A stretch of DNA of 64,000 bases, taken from the NCBI GenBank assembly GCA_027484425.1, contig JAIXSZ010000050.1, positions 39,344-103,343 of the forward strand, read 5' to 3'. The notes under the pieces are model-generated. The model was not told the DNA's origin, made no database searches, and was given only the letters and a program-made list of their open reading frames with translations. Below, piece by piece: positions 17,037 to 27,001 of the stretch (within the stretch, counting starts at the first letter, position 1; each line of letters begins with the position of its first letter). Both the position numbers and the translations under genes were made by a program. This stretch comes from Sphingobacteriales bacterium. Its GTDB lineage: Bacteria > Bacteroidota > Bacteroidia > Chitinophagales > Chitinophagaceae.

Positions 17037-18170
17037 CTATTGTATTTTCAACTCCACCCTTCTGTTGGCTGCTCTGCCAGCTTCGGTGTCATTATTTAGC
17101 AGAGGCATAGATGCAGCATAGCCCTTAGTTATCAGCCTGTCAGGTGCTATGCCTGCATTGCGCAGCCATTCTATTACAGCATCAGCTCTGCGCTCAGATA
17201 GTTCTTGGTTATTGTCACTTTCGCCCATGTTATCTGTATGCCCAGCCACCAGCAGCTTCACGTGTTGGTGTAGCCGCATGTAGGCGGTCAGTTGTTGTAG
17301 TACTGCATAACTATGAGGATATATTTCAGTACTTCCTGTTTCAAAGTTGATGGTATATGATGATAATGATGGGCTGGTAGTAGTGTTGAAATTATCTTTT
17401 TGGGTCATATTTGTTCCTGGTTTGGTATTGCTTGTAGCCAGTCTTACGCTACGAATACTTACACTCCCTTTGCTGCTTATATTGAACGTTAAGGGATTAA
17501 ACTGACTGCCATCGTATACATTTCTTACTCCATTCTCGCCATACTTACCTAGCCCCCATGCTTCATGGCCATCAATAAAGATTTTCAGATACGCATCAGA
17601 TATTTCCACACCTATACAGTGCCATTCAGTTGGTTTGTATGTAAGATACCTGTAGGCATTGCGATAGGTAGTATTGTACTTATTGTCAGAAAAGCCCACT
17701 CCTTGCCACAAAGTAGTAATCCATTTGGACGAAAACTCTATGGTGTGTTTATATCCTCGTGCATCAGGAAACGACAACAATAATGAAGACGAATCATGGT
17801 TGGTTGCACTATACTCGCACTCAAAAGTAATGTAGCGGTGTGTGGTAACAGGCGGAGTAGTGATATCAGGAATTAGTTTATTATCATAGCCAGACTGAAG
17901 ACGCAATACCGTTGTACCATCAGGCATACGCACTATAGTGCCGGGCAACTGAGTAAAATTGTTTTCAAGCTCAATAACGGGTAGACCTACAGAAAAATCG
18001 AATGCAAAACGGGTAAACGGAGCTGGTGTAAAGGTAGCTACCTGATTACTGGCACTGGTAGCTAGCTGAGCAGTAGCAGAGGCACACAACAATATACAGA
18101 TAGCCAGCACATAGCAATACCTGATGAGTAAGATCTGAGCAACTTTGCACCAATAGCAGGTATAGTTCAT
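17037..18170 (-). CDS. OmpA-family protein with N-terminal LamG-like domain
   Basis: A hydrophobic export signal (ILLIRYCYVLAICILLCASA, then TAQ) is followed by a roughly 200-residue beta-rich, concanavalin/LamG-like part (HRYITFECEYSA, WHCIGVEISDAYLKIFIDGH). The C terminus is an OmpA domain that binds peptidoglycan: INFETGSTEIYPHSYAVL, VAGHTDNMGESDNNQELSER, RADAVIEWL and NRRVEL. It probably links the outer membrane to the cell wall while the first domain binds sugar or protein. The start is uncertain: ATG at 18170 or, 13 codons earlier, 18209. It is divergent from ccmC. Confidence 0.85.
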   Translation of the reverse strand: MNYTCYWCKVAQILLIRYCYVLAICILLCASATAQLATSASNQVATFTPAPFTRFAFDFSVGLPVIELENNFTQLPGTIVRMPDGTTVLRLQSGYDNKLIPDITTPPVTTHRYITFECEYSATNHDSSSLLLSFPDARGYKHTIEFSSKWITTLWQGVGFSDNKYNTTYRNAYRYLTYKPTEWHCIGVEISDAYLKIFIDGHEAWGLGKYGENGVRNVYDGSQFNPLTFNISSKGSVSIRSVRLATSNTKPGTNMTQKDNFNTTTSPSLSSYTINFETGSTEIYPHSYAVLQQLTAYMRLHQHVKLLVAGHTDNMGESDNNQELSERRADAVIEWLRNAGIAPDRLITKGYAASMPLLNNDTEAGRAANRRVELKIQ

Positions 18171-18300
18171 AACGTCAATTACACTAAAATAGAAAATATT
18201 AGTATTCATTGTAGCTTTTTGTAGTCGCTTACCGCATGCAAAGCATCTAAATATATATTTTCTTGCTTCGTTTTAGGAATGTCGAGATGTATAAAAGCCC

Positions 18301-18308
18301 TACTTTTG
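18301..18308 (+). promoter_or_regulatory. Candidate -7 element for ccmC-ccmD-gdhA
   Basis: TACTTTTG matches TAnnTTTG and lies 21 bases before the ccmC ATG, which would give a very short leader. No well-placed -33 TTG. Confidence 0.35.
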
Positions 18309-18329
18309 CAAAAATTTCAAAGTAGCTGA

Positions 18330-18995
18330 ATGCGTAGTTGGTGGTGGAAAATAGCATGTGTTGTGCTGGTACTGTATACTATAATAGGTGGTATGCTAAT
18401 GCCTGTGCCCCGCTTAGATATATTGAACGAGACCATTCGTAACCTATATTACCATGTACCTATGTGGTTTGGTATGATAGTATTGTTTGCTGTTGCATTT
18501 GGGTATTCTGTGCTCTATCTACGTAGTGGAGACCTGCGTCACGACCTATATGCGGTATCATTTACCAATACGGGTATTTTCTTTAGTGTGTTGGGAATGC
18601 TTACAGGAATGGAGTGGGCACAATACACGTGGGGGGCAGCATGGAGCAACGACCCCAAACAGCTATGCACTGCAATTTTGATGCTCATATATTTCGCCTA
18701 TAGCATATTGCGCAGTGGCTTACGCGACGAAGAAAAGCGTGCCAAAATAGGGGCTGTTTATAATGTGTTTGCCTTTGCTATGGTGGTGCCATTGATATTT
18801 GTAATACCCCGAATGGTAGATTCTTTGCATCCGGGTAATGGTGGAAATCCTGCTTTTGCCAAGTATGACCTTGATAGTAATATGCGTATGGTATTTTGGC
18901 CAGCTAATGTAGGGTGGATATTGTTGGGCGTATGGATAGCGACACTACAAACCCGACTAGCACTGGTAAAGTATAAACGTGAGAGTATTTTGTAA
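18330..18995 (+). CDS. ccmC: Haem exporter / cytochrome c maturation protein CcmC
   Basis: This is a 221-residue protein with six membrane helices of the CcmC/CcsA haem-handling family. The signature tryptophan-rich loop is present (EWAQYTWGAAWSNDPKQ), flanked by candidate haem-ligand histidines in YHVPMW and in LHPGNGG. CcmC delivers haem to the periplasmic chaperone CcmE. It leads a run with a ccmD-like gene (gap 22 bases) and gdhA. ccmA/B/E/F are not in the window. Only one ATG suits the N terminus. Confidence 0.9.
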   Translation: MRSWWWKIACVVLVLYTIIGGMLMPVPRLDILNETIRNLYYHVPMWFGMIVLFAVAFGYSVLYLRSGDLRHDLYAVSFTNTGIFFSVLGMLTGMEWAQYTWGAAWSNDPKQLCTAILMLIYFAYSILRSGLRDEEKRAKIGAVYNVFAFAMVVPLIFVIPRMVDSLHPGNGGNPAFAKYDLDSNMRMVFWPANVGWILLGVWIATLQTRLALVKYKRESIL

Positions 18996-19017
18996 ACGAA
19001 TAATAATATACTACAGA

Positions 19018-19230
19018 ATGACAAAAGTATTTTTGACTACAGTTTTATTGCTTCTTATGTCTGCTACTGGGGTGATGGCACAGACAGAAATGGCAGATGT
19101 AATGCGTGCTGATGGTAAAATATACGTTGTTGTTGTTGTATTAGCAACTATATTTGCGGGAATTTTTGCGTACTTGATACATTTAGACCGCAAAATATCT
19201 AACATAGAAAAGGAAAATAACATTAATTAA
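19018..19230 (+). CDS. CcmD-like small membrane protein
   Basis: The 70-residue product starts at MTKVFLTTVLLLLM with a signal-like segment ending MAQ. A single transmembrane helix (KIYVVVVVLATIFAGIFAYL) and a short charged tail (HLDRKISNIEKENNIN) complete it. That size and the R/K-I-xxL/IE ending match CcmD, the small subunit that stabilises CcmC in the Ccm complex. Position right after ccmC supports this. An earlier start at 18979 would overlap ccmC and is not favoured. Confidence 0.75.
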   Translation: MTKVFLTTVLLLLMSATGVMAQTEMADVMRADGKIYVVVVVLATIFAGIFAYLIHLDRKISNIEKENNIN

Positions 19231-19251
19231 CTCACTCAAAAAAACTAAAAA

Positions 19252-20682
19252 GTGGAAAACACAAATGCGCAGGGCGCTCATTACAGCTTTTTCCAGGGTG
19301 TAGAACGCAACTTTGATAAAGCTGCAAAATTCACCCGTTTCGAGCCAGGTATCCTACAACAGATTAAAGTATGTAACTCTGTTTACAGCATGAAGTTTCC
19401 GGTACGTATCGGCGACACTGTAGAAGTGATAGAGGCATACCGCGTACAACACTCACATCACAAATTGCCATGTAAAGGTGGTATCCGTTACAGCATGGAT
19501 GTGAATCAGGACGAAGTAATGGCCCTTGCTGCACTTATGACCTACAAATGTGCTATCGTTAACGTACCGTTTGGTGGTGCAAAAGGTGGTATCAAAATCA
19601 ATCCTAAGAATTATTCAGTTTTCGAACTGGAAAAAATCACTCGTCGTTATGCAAGTGAGCTAGTGAAGAAAAACTTCATAGGCCCTGGTATCGACGTACC
19701 TGCACCAGACTACGGTACAGGTGGCCGCGAAATGAGCTGGATAGTAGATACTTATGCCTCGCTGAAGCCAGGTGAAGTAGATGCACTAGCTTGTATCACT
19801 GGTAAGCCTGTAACACAGGGTGGTGTACGCGGACGTACAGAAGCTACTGGTTTGGGTGTATACTATGGTATCCGTGAGGTATGTAATACTGCCGAGGACA
19901 TGAAAAAACTAGGTTTGCCAGTAGGTATAGAAGGCAAACGTGTAATAGTTCAGGGTTTGGGTAACGTGGGTTATCACGCTGCCAAATTCTTCTACGACAA
20001 TGGCGCTATAATAGTAGGTTTGGCAGAATACGAAGGTGGTATCTATGACGAAAAAGGTCTGGATATATACAAAGTAGTAGAGTTCCGTAAGTCTACTGGT
20101 TCTATATTGAACTACCCGGGTGCTACTAGCATGAAAAACAGCAGCGACACACTGGAGCAACCATGCGACATATTGATACCAGCTGCACTGGAAAACGTGA
20201 TAAACGCTAGTAATGCTGCTCGTATACAAGCTAAAATCATAGGAGAAGGTGCAAATGGTCCTTTGACTCCTGATGCTGATGAAATACTGAACAAAAAAGG
20301 CGTGATAGTAGTACCAGACATGTACCTGAATGCAGGTGGTGTTACGGTTTCTTACTTCGAATGGTTGAAAAACCTGAGTCACGTACGTTTTGGCCGTATG
20401 GATAAACGCTTCAGCGAAAACCAGAACTCAACTATCTTAAGTACTGTAGAAGGTCTTACTGGTAAGCGTGTATCTGATATTGAGCGTAAGCAATTACTAC
20501 ATGGTCCTGATGAGGTTGATCTGGTATATTCTGGTTTGGAAGATACTATGATCGGGTCTTATCACGAGATTCGTGAGGCGTTGCTAAGCCTTGACAACTC
20601 AGTAGATATGCGTACTGCTGCGTTCACAGTAGCTATCAACAAAGTAGGTGTATCTTACGAAGAACTGGGTATATTCCCATAG
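19252..20682 (+). CDS. gdhA: Glutamate dehydrogenase (Glu/Leu/Phe/Val dehydrogenase family)
   Basis: This 476-residue enzyme catalyses reversible oxidative deamination of glutamate to 2-oxoglutarate with NAD(P). Seen are the substrate-site lysine regions ([26 protein letters not shown]), the catalytic Asp in [15 protein letters not shown], and the Rossmann motif [13 protein letters not shown]. The start codon is GTG at 19252, giving [15 protein letters not shown], 21 bases after the ccmD-like gene. Co-transcription with haem-export genes is likely from spacing but has no obvious metabolic reason. The codon choice looks strongly biased, as in well-expressed genes. A strong hairpin terminator follows. 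Confidence 0.95.
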   Translation: MENTNAQGAHYSFFQGVERNFDKAAKFTRFEPGILQQIKVCNSVYSMKFPVRIGDTVEVIEAYRVQHSHHKLPCKGGIRYSMDVNQDEVMALAALMTYKCAIVNVPFGGAKGGIKINPKNYSVFELEKITRRYASELVKKNFIGPGIDVPAPDYGTGGREMSWIVDTYASLKPGEVDALACITGKPVTQGGVRGRTEATGLGVYYGIREVCNTAEDMKKLGLPVGIEGKRVIVQGLGNVGYHAAKFFYDNGAIIVGLAEYEGGIYDEKGLDIYKVVEFRKSTGSILNYPGATSMKNSSDTLEQPCDILIPAALENVINASNAARIQAKIIGEGANGPLTPDADEILNKKGVIVVPDMYLNAGGVTVSYFEWLKNLSHVRFGRMDKRFSENQNSTILSTVEGLTGKRVSDIERKQLLHGPDEVDLVYSGLEDTMIGSYHEIREALLSLDNSVDMRTAAFTVAINKVGVSYEELGIFP

Positions 20683-20706
20683 TATTCAGTAGTATCAATA
20701 TTTGAT

Positions 20707-20755
20707 TATAAAAGGGATGGGCTGCAAAACTTTGCAGCACATCCCTTTTATAATT
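20707..20755. terminator. Bidirectional terminator between gdhA and fic
   Basis: A long stem is formed by TATAAAAGGGATG (20707-20719) with CATCCCTTTTATA (20740-20752) and an inner GCTGCAAA/TTTGCAGC stem. The A-rich and T-rich edges allow it to stop both the plus-strand gdhA transcript and the minus-strand Fic transcript. Confidence 0.9.
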
Positions 20756-20770
20756 TCCGTGAGCAATAAT

Positions 20771-21523
20771 CTATCTCAGAATAGACAAATATTTCTCCAA
20801 GGATTCCTTTACGACTTCAGCAATCAATAAAATAAAATCAGTTTTGTCATTTTGAGTCTGAGCTTTTTCTAACGCCGAATAGTAATTTATTCTTACGGCT
20901 GAATCACCTTTTATATTTGCAATCGGATATCCCTGCTGCAATAGAATCAAATTCATTACTAATCTTGCTGTTCTGCCATTTCCGTCAATAAATGGATGGA
21001 TAGTTACTAGCCGCTCATGCATTTCTGCCGCAAGAATAACTGTATGTAAGGTGTCTTTGTGTTGACTATAAAAAATAAAATAATCTTCCATAAGCTTGGC
21101 CACGAGGTAAGGTTGTGGCGGTAAATAGGTGCTGCCAGATATCATAACAGGCAAATTTCGGTATACACCTGCATTCTCCCTGTCAATGCTTTTCAATACA
21201 ATTGCATGTATCTGCTTTAAGTCGAACTCTGTCAGTGCTGCCTTGTTTTGTGAGAGCTGCTTGATATAGTCAATCGCCTCTTTATGATTAATCGCTTCAA
21301 GATGCTCTTTTAGTGGCTTCCCGCTTATAGTCAATCCCTTTTCTATTACAAGTTGTGTTTCTTGTAGTGTGAGTGTGTTTCCTTCTATTCTGTTGCTTTC
21401 ATACGTATACTCAATAGCTAATGCTTCCTGAATTTTTTTATTTTCCAGGTTTCTATATTGGTTTAGTTCGTCCTTTAAGTTGGTTATAGTTTCTAGTATG
21501 GTTGTATCTGATAGCATTAGCAC
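20771..21523 (-). CDS. Fic-domain protein (probable AMPylase)
   Basis: The 250-residue protein has the full Fic core motif HPFIDGNGRTAR, whose His performs nucleotide transfer from ATP to a target hydroxyl. An N-terminal inhibitory motif is visible in ESNRIEGNT (pattern S/T-x3-E-G/N), as in class II Fic proteins that hold themselves inactive with that Glu. No separate antitoxin gene is adjacent, consistent with built-in control. The flap strand is around GSTYLPPQPYLV. The target is unknown. The start can be either of two Met two codons apart (MLML). Confidence 0.9.
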   Translation of the reverse strand: MLMLSDTTILETITNLKDELNQYRNLENKKIQEALAIEYTYESNRIEGNTLTLQETQLVIEKGLTISGKPLKEHLEAINHKEAIDYIKQLSQNKAALTEFDLKQIHAIVLKSIDRENAGVYRNLPVMISGSTYLPPQPYLVAKLMEDYFIFYSQHKDTLHTVILAAEMHERLVTIHPFIDGNGRTARLVMNLILLQQGYPIANIKGDSAVRINYYSALEKAQTQNDKTDFILLIAEVVKESLEKYLSILR

Positions 21524-21685
21524 AAGCTGTGTTATAATTAGAAAATGTCCAAATCAATCTTCAAGATTACAGGTGATACTATAAAATAGCAATGTAGTTA
21601 TTGTAAAGATACGCCCTATTGTCATCTTGAAAATACATACGACACAAATGCAAATCACTCTAGTCTTCATTAACTTTGAAAAACT

Positions 21686-22240
21686 ATGCTAACTGTAAAC
21701 TTTTCACCCTTTCCGGTTCTCAAAACTGAACGACTCATACTCCGCAAAACCGAAATGACCGATGCGCCGGCAATGTTTGTGCAACGTAGCGACCCAAGGA
21801 TAATGAAATATCTGGACAGAAAACCGTGTGAGACGGTGGAGGAAGCAGCGGCGTTTATAAGAATGATAACCGATAATCTAGATAACAACAATGGTATATC
21901 ATGGGCTATCACTACCCACGATAGTGATGAGATGATAGGCTCCATTGCCATTTGGCGTATAGTAAAAGAGCATTACAGGGGAGAGTTGGGTTATGTGTTG
22001 CTGCCAGAATATCAGGGAAAGGGTATGATGTATGAGGCTTTAAACGCTGTGATAGCATATGGATTTACCGATATGGGGCTACATAGTCTTGAAGCCAACA
22101 TAAACCCTGATAACGCAGCATCCCAGAAAGTGCTGGAGCGACATGGATTTGTAAGGGAGGCTTACTTTAGAGAGAATTACTACAGTAATGGGAAGTTCCT
22201 TGATTCTGCTATTTATTCATTGGTTACCCCGCATAAATAA
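21686..22240 (+). CDS. GNAT acetyltransferase, RimJ/RimL type
   Basis: The 184-residue protein has the RimJ/RimL pattern: FPVLKTERLILRKTEMTDA at the start, acetyl-CoA loop LPEYQGKGMMYEAL, and NPDNAASQKVLERHGF near the end. Such enzymes acetylate N-terminal amino groups of ribosomal proteins or small amines; the substrate cannot be assigned here. A single-gene unit. Confidence 0.88.
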   Translation: MLTVNFSPFPVLKTERLILRKTEMTDAPAMFVQRSDPRIMKYLDRKPCETVEEAAAFIRMITDNLDNNNGISWAITTHDSDEMIGSIAIWRIVKEHYRGELGYVLLPEYQGKGMMYEALNAVIAYGFTDMGLHSLEANINPDNAASQKVLERHGFVREAYFRENYYSNGKFLDSAIYSLVTPHK

Positions 22241-22385
22241 AAATAAAAATTACTGGTTGGGGTAGTTGTTTATTGAAATGAAAACTAGCTTACCAAATTG
22301 TTGCAGATACTGATATATCCCGGTTTCAAATCCCGAATATATTTCCTATTTTGCAGTCTGTATATTTTAACTAAAATACTTCAAT

Positions 22386-25300
22386 ATGTATTTGAATGGT
22401 ACAAAGTGCGCAGCCCTTGCATTGAGTTGCCTTTTGTCTTTTTCGGTGATGGCAAAAAACACTATACCCTCTGTAGGGCAAGGTGTGCAAAAACCGTTGA
22501 CGTTTATAGAAAACAATGGTCAGATTACAGACAATAATGGTACTATACTGAATGATATAGCCTTCAAAATGTCGACCCCAGGTATGAATTTGTATGTGGG
22601 TAAGGGTGAGTTGCACTACCAGTTCAGAAAGCTGGAAGATGCTACTGGTGCTAATCCTACGATGAAGACCTACCGCATGGATGTGAAACTGCTGGGAGCT
22701 AACACGAACGCACAAGTAATAACTAGCGATAAACAGGCCTATTACGAAAAGTACTATAACCAGCATACTGCTGCAGCTGGAATAACAGCCGCCGCCTACA
22801 ATAAGATTACCTACAAGGAAGTATATCCAGGTATAGACTGGGTACTTTATGTAAAGGGTGACAATGTGGAGTATGACTTTGTGGTGCGCCCAGGAGCCGA
22901 TGCCAGCCTAATAAAACTACAATATGGCGGTGCTACTAATCTGAGCTTGACAGCGGATGGTGGCATAGCTGCAACAACCCCAATGGGTAAGGTGCAAGAG
23001 AAAAAGCCATTTGCTTATGAAAATGCTACAGGTAAAGAAGTGGCTGCCAACTTTAAACTGCAAGGAAACATAGTAAGTTTTGAGACTGCAAAAAGTAATG
23101 GAACATTGACAATTGACCCTTTCATATTGTGGAGTACTTATTTTGGTGGTGTAAATGAAGATGTAGCTACCGCGGTGAAGATTAGTGGCGGTGGTAACGC
23201 CTACGTGGGTGGTTATACATCTAGTGCAGGGTTGGGATTCGGTGGTGCATTTGATGTGACGTTTAATGCTGTTTTTGATGCGTTTATAACAAAATATGAT
23301 GCAGCTGGTGTGTTACAGTTCTCTGCCTATTTTGGTGGTACTGGTAATGATAGAGGTACTTGCTTGGCGATAAATGCTGCTGGCACTGGTATATTTTTGG
23401 GTGGTGTAACCAACTCAACAGGTTTGTCTACAGCAGGTGCTTATCGCACTGCCTTAAGTGGACCTACCGATGGTTTCCTGCTGCGTGTAGATAACAACGG
23501 TAATCGTATTTGGTCTACCTATTATGGTGGCCCAGCTGGTGGAGGCGGAACAGGTAATGATGCAGTAAATGGAGTAGCTGTAGATGCTGCCAACAACATA
23601 TACATTACTGGACGCACAGAAAGCGCCTCGCTGATAGCAACTGCTGGTGTATACCAAACAGCACTAAGTGGAACTGCTGACGCTTTCATAGCTAAATTCA
23701 ATGGGGCATCTGCCACTGGCGCGAACATTTTTTCTACTTATTATGGCGGTACCGGTATAGATGAAGGTGCAGGTATAACTGTAGATGGCTCTAACAATCC
23801 GGTGATAACTGGCCAGACAAACAGTATCATAAGTATTGCATCGACCGGTGCCTACCAAACTGCATTGAGTGGTGCTAATGATGCGTTTGTAGCAAAATTG
23901 AATAATACAGCTACAGGCAGACTTTGGGGTACTTATTTTGGAGGTACAGGATCAGAACAGGGTACAGAAGCTATATGCAACACTACTAATGGCGCTGTAG
24001 GAGTTATAGGATATACTAGCAGTACTAGTGGCATAGCTACAGCCAATGCTCATCAGACATCTTACGGTGGTGGCGTGCAGGATGCGTTTGTAGCCTACTT
24101 TACCACAGCGGGTGCTGTGGCTTGGAGCACGTACTATGGTGGTTCTGGATTGGACTACGGAGAAAGTATATGTCTGGACCCATCACGCAATCTGGTTATT
24201 GCAGGTGGTACTTTCAGCACAAATGGCATAGCAACAGCAGGTAGTTTGCAGCCTGTTATAGGAGGTAACTATGATGCTTACGTAGCCAAGTTTACACAGT
24301 TGGGTCAGCGTATGTGGGGTACTTACTTTGGTAATGCGTTGTACGATTATGGTTTTGGTGTAGCATGCGATAATGGTGGGCAGATATTGCTGGCAGGACA
24401 TACTACCAGCACAGCTGGTATATCTACCGTTGGTGCTGCACAGGCTGCCTATGGTGGTGGTACTTATGATGGTTTCCTTACTAAATTCCGCGCAGATACT
24501 TTTGCCCTGATAGTACAACCATTTACAGATACGTTGGTATGTGCTGGTGGTCAGTTGAGGGTGAACTATCAAGTCAATTTCAACTATCAGCCGGGTAATG
24601 TTTTTTCTGTTCAGCTGTCTGATATCACTGGTAGTTTTGCTGCACCAGTTGTAATAGGAACACTCACATCATCTGCTAGTGGCAACATACTGTGCACTAT
24701 ACCTGCAGGTACTACATTGGGTACAGGTTATAGAATACGTTTGGTAGCCAGCAATCCTGCTTATACATCTGTAGATAATTTCCTGAATATAACAGTGGTG
24801 AGCGGTCTGCCTGCTGTGACAGTAGGAGCTAATACCCCTTTATGTATAGGAAATACATTGTTTTTGACAACAACTGCTACTTGGTCTATATCTTCTTATG
24901 CATGGGCGGGTCCTGCGTCTTACACGTCGGCGCTACAGAACCCTACAAGAGCGACTGTAACGTTGGCACATTCAGGTACTTACTCTGTAACAACAACACA
25001 TAATGGTTGCCCAACTGCTACTGCTACTATAAATGTAGTAGTCAATGACTTTACACCACCCGCACCCGTGGCCTTTGCTAGTGCACTGAACTGTAATGGC
25101 GGTACTTTATATCTATATGCAGATACTGCGTCAACTTTACCTGGTAACTACTCATGGAGTGGGCCTTCGGGATTTACTTCAAATGTACAATCGCCAGTTA
25201 TATCACCAGTTTCGTCGGCCAATGCAGGTAACTACTTTGTTGTAGATACAGTGGACGGTTGTCCTTCTGCTGCTACATTAGTAACAGTAACCATTACGCC

Positions 25301-26135
25301 TAACACACCCGTGTCGCTCAGTATCAATGTGAGCCCAAATGATACAATATGTGGTGGAACGATGGTAAACTTTAGTACTGTGGCTACAAACCCAGGTGTA
25401 ACTCCAGCGTATCAATGGATGATAGGTAGTATGCCTGTAGTGGGTGCTTTTTCGCCTACATGGTCGTCATCTACCCTTACAGATGGTGCAGAAGTAAGTT
25501 GCGTACTTAATAGTAATGCACTTTGTCCGTTACCAGCTAGCGCTACTAGTAATACCATAAAAATGAATGTTATCACTAATGAACTGATGGTTTACATTTT
25601 TGCCAACCCGGGTGTGTCTGTAAATCCTGGAGATAGTATCACCTTTACATCAACCGTATATAATGCTGGTGTAGGAGCTACTTACCAATGGCAGCTGAAT
25701 GGTGGTGATATATTTGGTGCGACAAATAGTACCTACACTAAGCTGAATGTAACTCGTTATGACACGGTTTCGTTGGTAGTGACATCAGTAATGACATGTA
25801 CGACACCGTCCATCAAACAGAGTAACAAACTGACTATTCGTCCAAACACATCTGTTGCAGACATGTCCTCTTTAATGTATGACATCTCTTTATTCCCGAA
25901 TCCTAATGATGGTAACTTTACTATAAGTGGCGATTTACAAGGTTTAGGTAGTGAGGTGTTGTCGGTGGCTGTCATTAATCCGTTGGGCCAGGTTGTGTAT
26001 ACCAAAGACGCAACGCTAGTAGCAGGTGCGCTCAATGAAAAAATAAATACTGGTAATCTTCCATCTGGAATATATATGCTGCAAATAGCTGCTGAAGGTA
26101 GGAGCAAAACACTCCGCTTCTCTGTGCAACATTAA
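22386..26135 (+). CDS. Giant secreted protein: DUF7948-like domain, SBBP repeats, Ig-like domains, T9SS sorting domain
   Basis: The 1249 residues carry a signal peptide (LALSCLLSFSVMA) and an N-terminal beta domain that begins FIENNGQITD and includes YPGIDWVLYVKGDNVEYDF. Eight or nine SBBP-type repeats of about 55 residues follow, each with a WSTYFGG/YGG core (from about 250 to 710). Several Ig/PKD-like domains with CGGxL or CNGGxL openings cover about 730-1140. The end is a type A sorting domain (LFPNPNDGNFTI, then GIYMLQIA). It should be a surface-exposed adhesin or matrix protein delivered by the T9SS. The repeats are clear at DNA level too (ACTTATTTTGGTGG variants). A terminator follows. 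Confidence 0.9.
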   Translation: MYLNGTKCAALALSCLLSFSVMAKNTIPSVGQGVQKPLTFIENNGQITDNNGTILNDIAFKMSTPGMNLYVGKGELHYQFRKLEDATGANPTMKTYRMDVKLLGANTNAQVITSDKQAYYEKYYNQHTAAAGITAAAYNKITYKEVYPGIDWVLYVKGDNVEYDFVVRPGADASLIKLQYGGATNLSLTADGGIAATTPMGKVQEKKPFAYENATGKEVAANFKLQGNIVSFETAKSNGTLTIDPFILWSTYFGGVNEDVATAVKISGGGNAYVGGYTSSAGLGFGGAFDVTFNAVFDAFITKYDAAGVLQFSAYFGGTGNDRGTCLAINAAGTGIFLGGVTNSTGLSTAGAYRTALSGPTDGFLLRVDNNGNRIWSTYYGGPAGGGGTGNDAVNGVAVDAANNIYITGRTESASLIATAGVYQTALSGTADAFIAKFNGASATGANIFSTYYGGTGIDEGAGITVDGSNNPVITGQTNSIISIASTGAYQTALSGANDAFVAKLNNTATGRLWGTYFGGTGSEQGTEAICNTTNGAVGVIGYTSSTSGIATANAHQTSYGGGVQDAFVAYFTTAGAVAWSTYYGGSGLDYGESICLDPSRNLVIAGGTFSTNGIATAGSLQPVIGGNYDAYVAKFTQLGQRMWGTYFGNALYDYGFGVACDNGGQILLAGHTTSTAGISTVGAAQAAYGGGTYDGFLTKFRADTFALIVQPFTDTLVCAGGQLRVNYQVNFNYQPGNVFSVQLSDITGSFAAPVVIGTLTSSASGNILCTIPAGTTLGTGYRIRLVASNPAYTSVDNFLNITVVSGLPAVTVGANTPLCIGNTLFLTTTATWSISSYAWAGPASYTSALQNPTRATVTLAHSGTYSVTTTHNGCPTATATINVVVNDFTPPAPVAFASALNCNGGTLYLYADTASTLPGNYSWSGPSGFTSNVQSPVISPVSSANAGNYFVVDTVDGCPSAATLVTVTITPNTPVSLSINVSPNDTICGGTMVNFSTVATNPGVTPAYQWMIGSMPVVGAFSPTWSSSTLTDGAEVSCVLNSNALCPLPASATSNTIKMNVITNELMVYIFANPGVSVNPGDSITFTSTVYNAGVGATYQWQLNGGDIFGATNSTYTKLNVTRYDTVSLVVTSVMTCTTPSIKQSNKLTIRPNTSVADMSSLMYDISLFPNPNDGNFTISGDLQGLGSEVLSVAVINPLGQVVYTKDATLVAGALNEKINTGNLPSGIYMLQIAAEGRSKTLRFSVQH

Positions 26136-26160
26136 AACAGCACTAGTTCTCACATGCATG

Positions 26161-26193
26161 TAGTCCTCTGCAATAGCAGGGGACTATTTTTTT
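26161..26193 (+). terminator. Rho-independent terminator
   Basis: AGTCCTCTGC (26162-26171) pairs with GCAGGGGACT (26176-26185) apart from one G-T wobble, with a 4-base loop and a run of seven T after the stem. Confidence 0.9.
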
Positions 26194-26266
26194 GAAGGTA
26201 GGTGCTTGTGATGATGTAGGTGTCAATTGTTAGATTTGGTTTACTTTTATAGTCTTAATTATCAGC

Positions 26267-26995
26267 ATGAGAAAAATTGGCGTAGCACTGTGGGTATTGA
26301 TAGCAACAATAGCAGTTAGCTCTTGCAGTAAAAAAGAATCGAATACGCAGAGTGCTTGCTGCACGACAGCATACCTTTCATCGTTGATAATACCGTATGA
26401 TACCACCGGAATTACAGATGTGTTTTCGGCTGATATTGTCATAGACTCATCGCTGAGTGCGAATAGAGGTAGTGTTGTATACTATGCTGCATTAAGAACG
26501 CTAGGAGATAGTGCGCAAGTAACCGTGAATGGAAAGCGGCTAGTGGGTAGCGATGGTTTGCTAAATGGCAGTGATAGTTATGAGCAAGATACTACTGGTA
26601 TGGAGTTTAAAGTGTCGTGGATACTAAAGGGTAGGGCAGACATAGCCTATGCCAACTTTGAGCCGTTCCCGTACAGTACGATATTGATACCAGATACGGT
26701 GTCGGATTCATTCAACAATATTTACTATTTCTATGATGCCAATACTCCGAACTCAGACATTTCTATGCTGGAAATAGCATTGCCTGTGAGCGACGATAGC
26801 CTTACCACATTTAGGTATTACGCAGCCAACAATGGTGGCAACATAGCCATACCCAAGGAGGTGATACAATTATTCTCAAAAAAACATGTACGCTTATCAC
26901 TTAGTGCATTCAGCAGCAATACACTTGTGGCAGCCACCGGTAAATACTTGTTCATAAAAAGGTACACGCAGACTAAGTATGTGTGGGTGAAATAA
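26267..26995 (+). CDS. Lipoprotein of unknown function
   Basis: The 242-residue product has a clear lipoprotein signal (MRKIGVALWVLIATIAVSSC, Cys as +1). The mature part is mostly beta-strand with Asp/Ser-rich loops (DTTGITDVFSADIVIDSSLS; YYFYDANTPNSDISMLEI). I do not recognise the family. It stands alone and converges with uvrA, with 6 bases between their ends. Confidence 0.8.
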   Translation: MRKIGVALWVLIATIAVSSCSKKESNTQSACCTTAYLSSLIIPYDTTGITDVFSADIVIDSSLSANRGSVVYYAALRTLGDSAQVTVNGKRLVGSDGLLNGSDSYEQDTTGMEFKVSWILKGRADIAYANFEPFPYSTILIPDTVSDSFNNIYYFYDANTPNSDISMLEIALPVSDDSLTTFRYYAANNGGNIAIPKEVIQLFSKKHVRLSLSAFSSNTLVAATGKYLFIKRYTQTKYVWVK

Positions 26996-27001
26996 GCCTT
27001 T

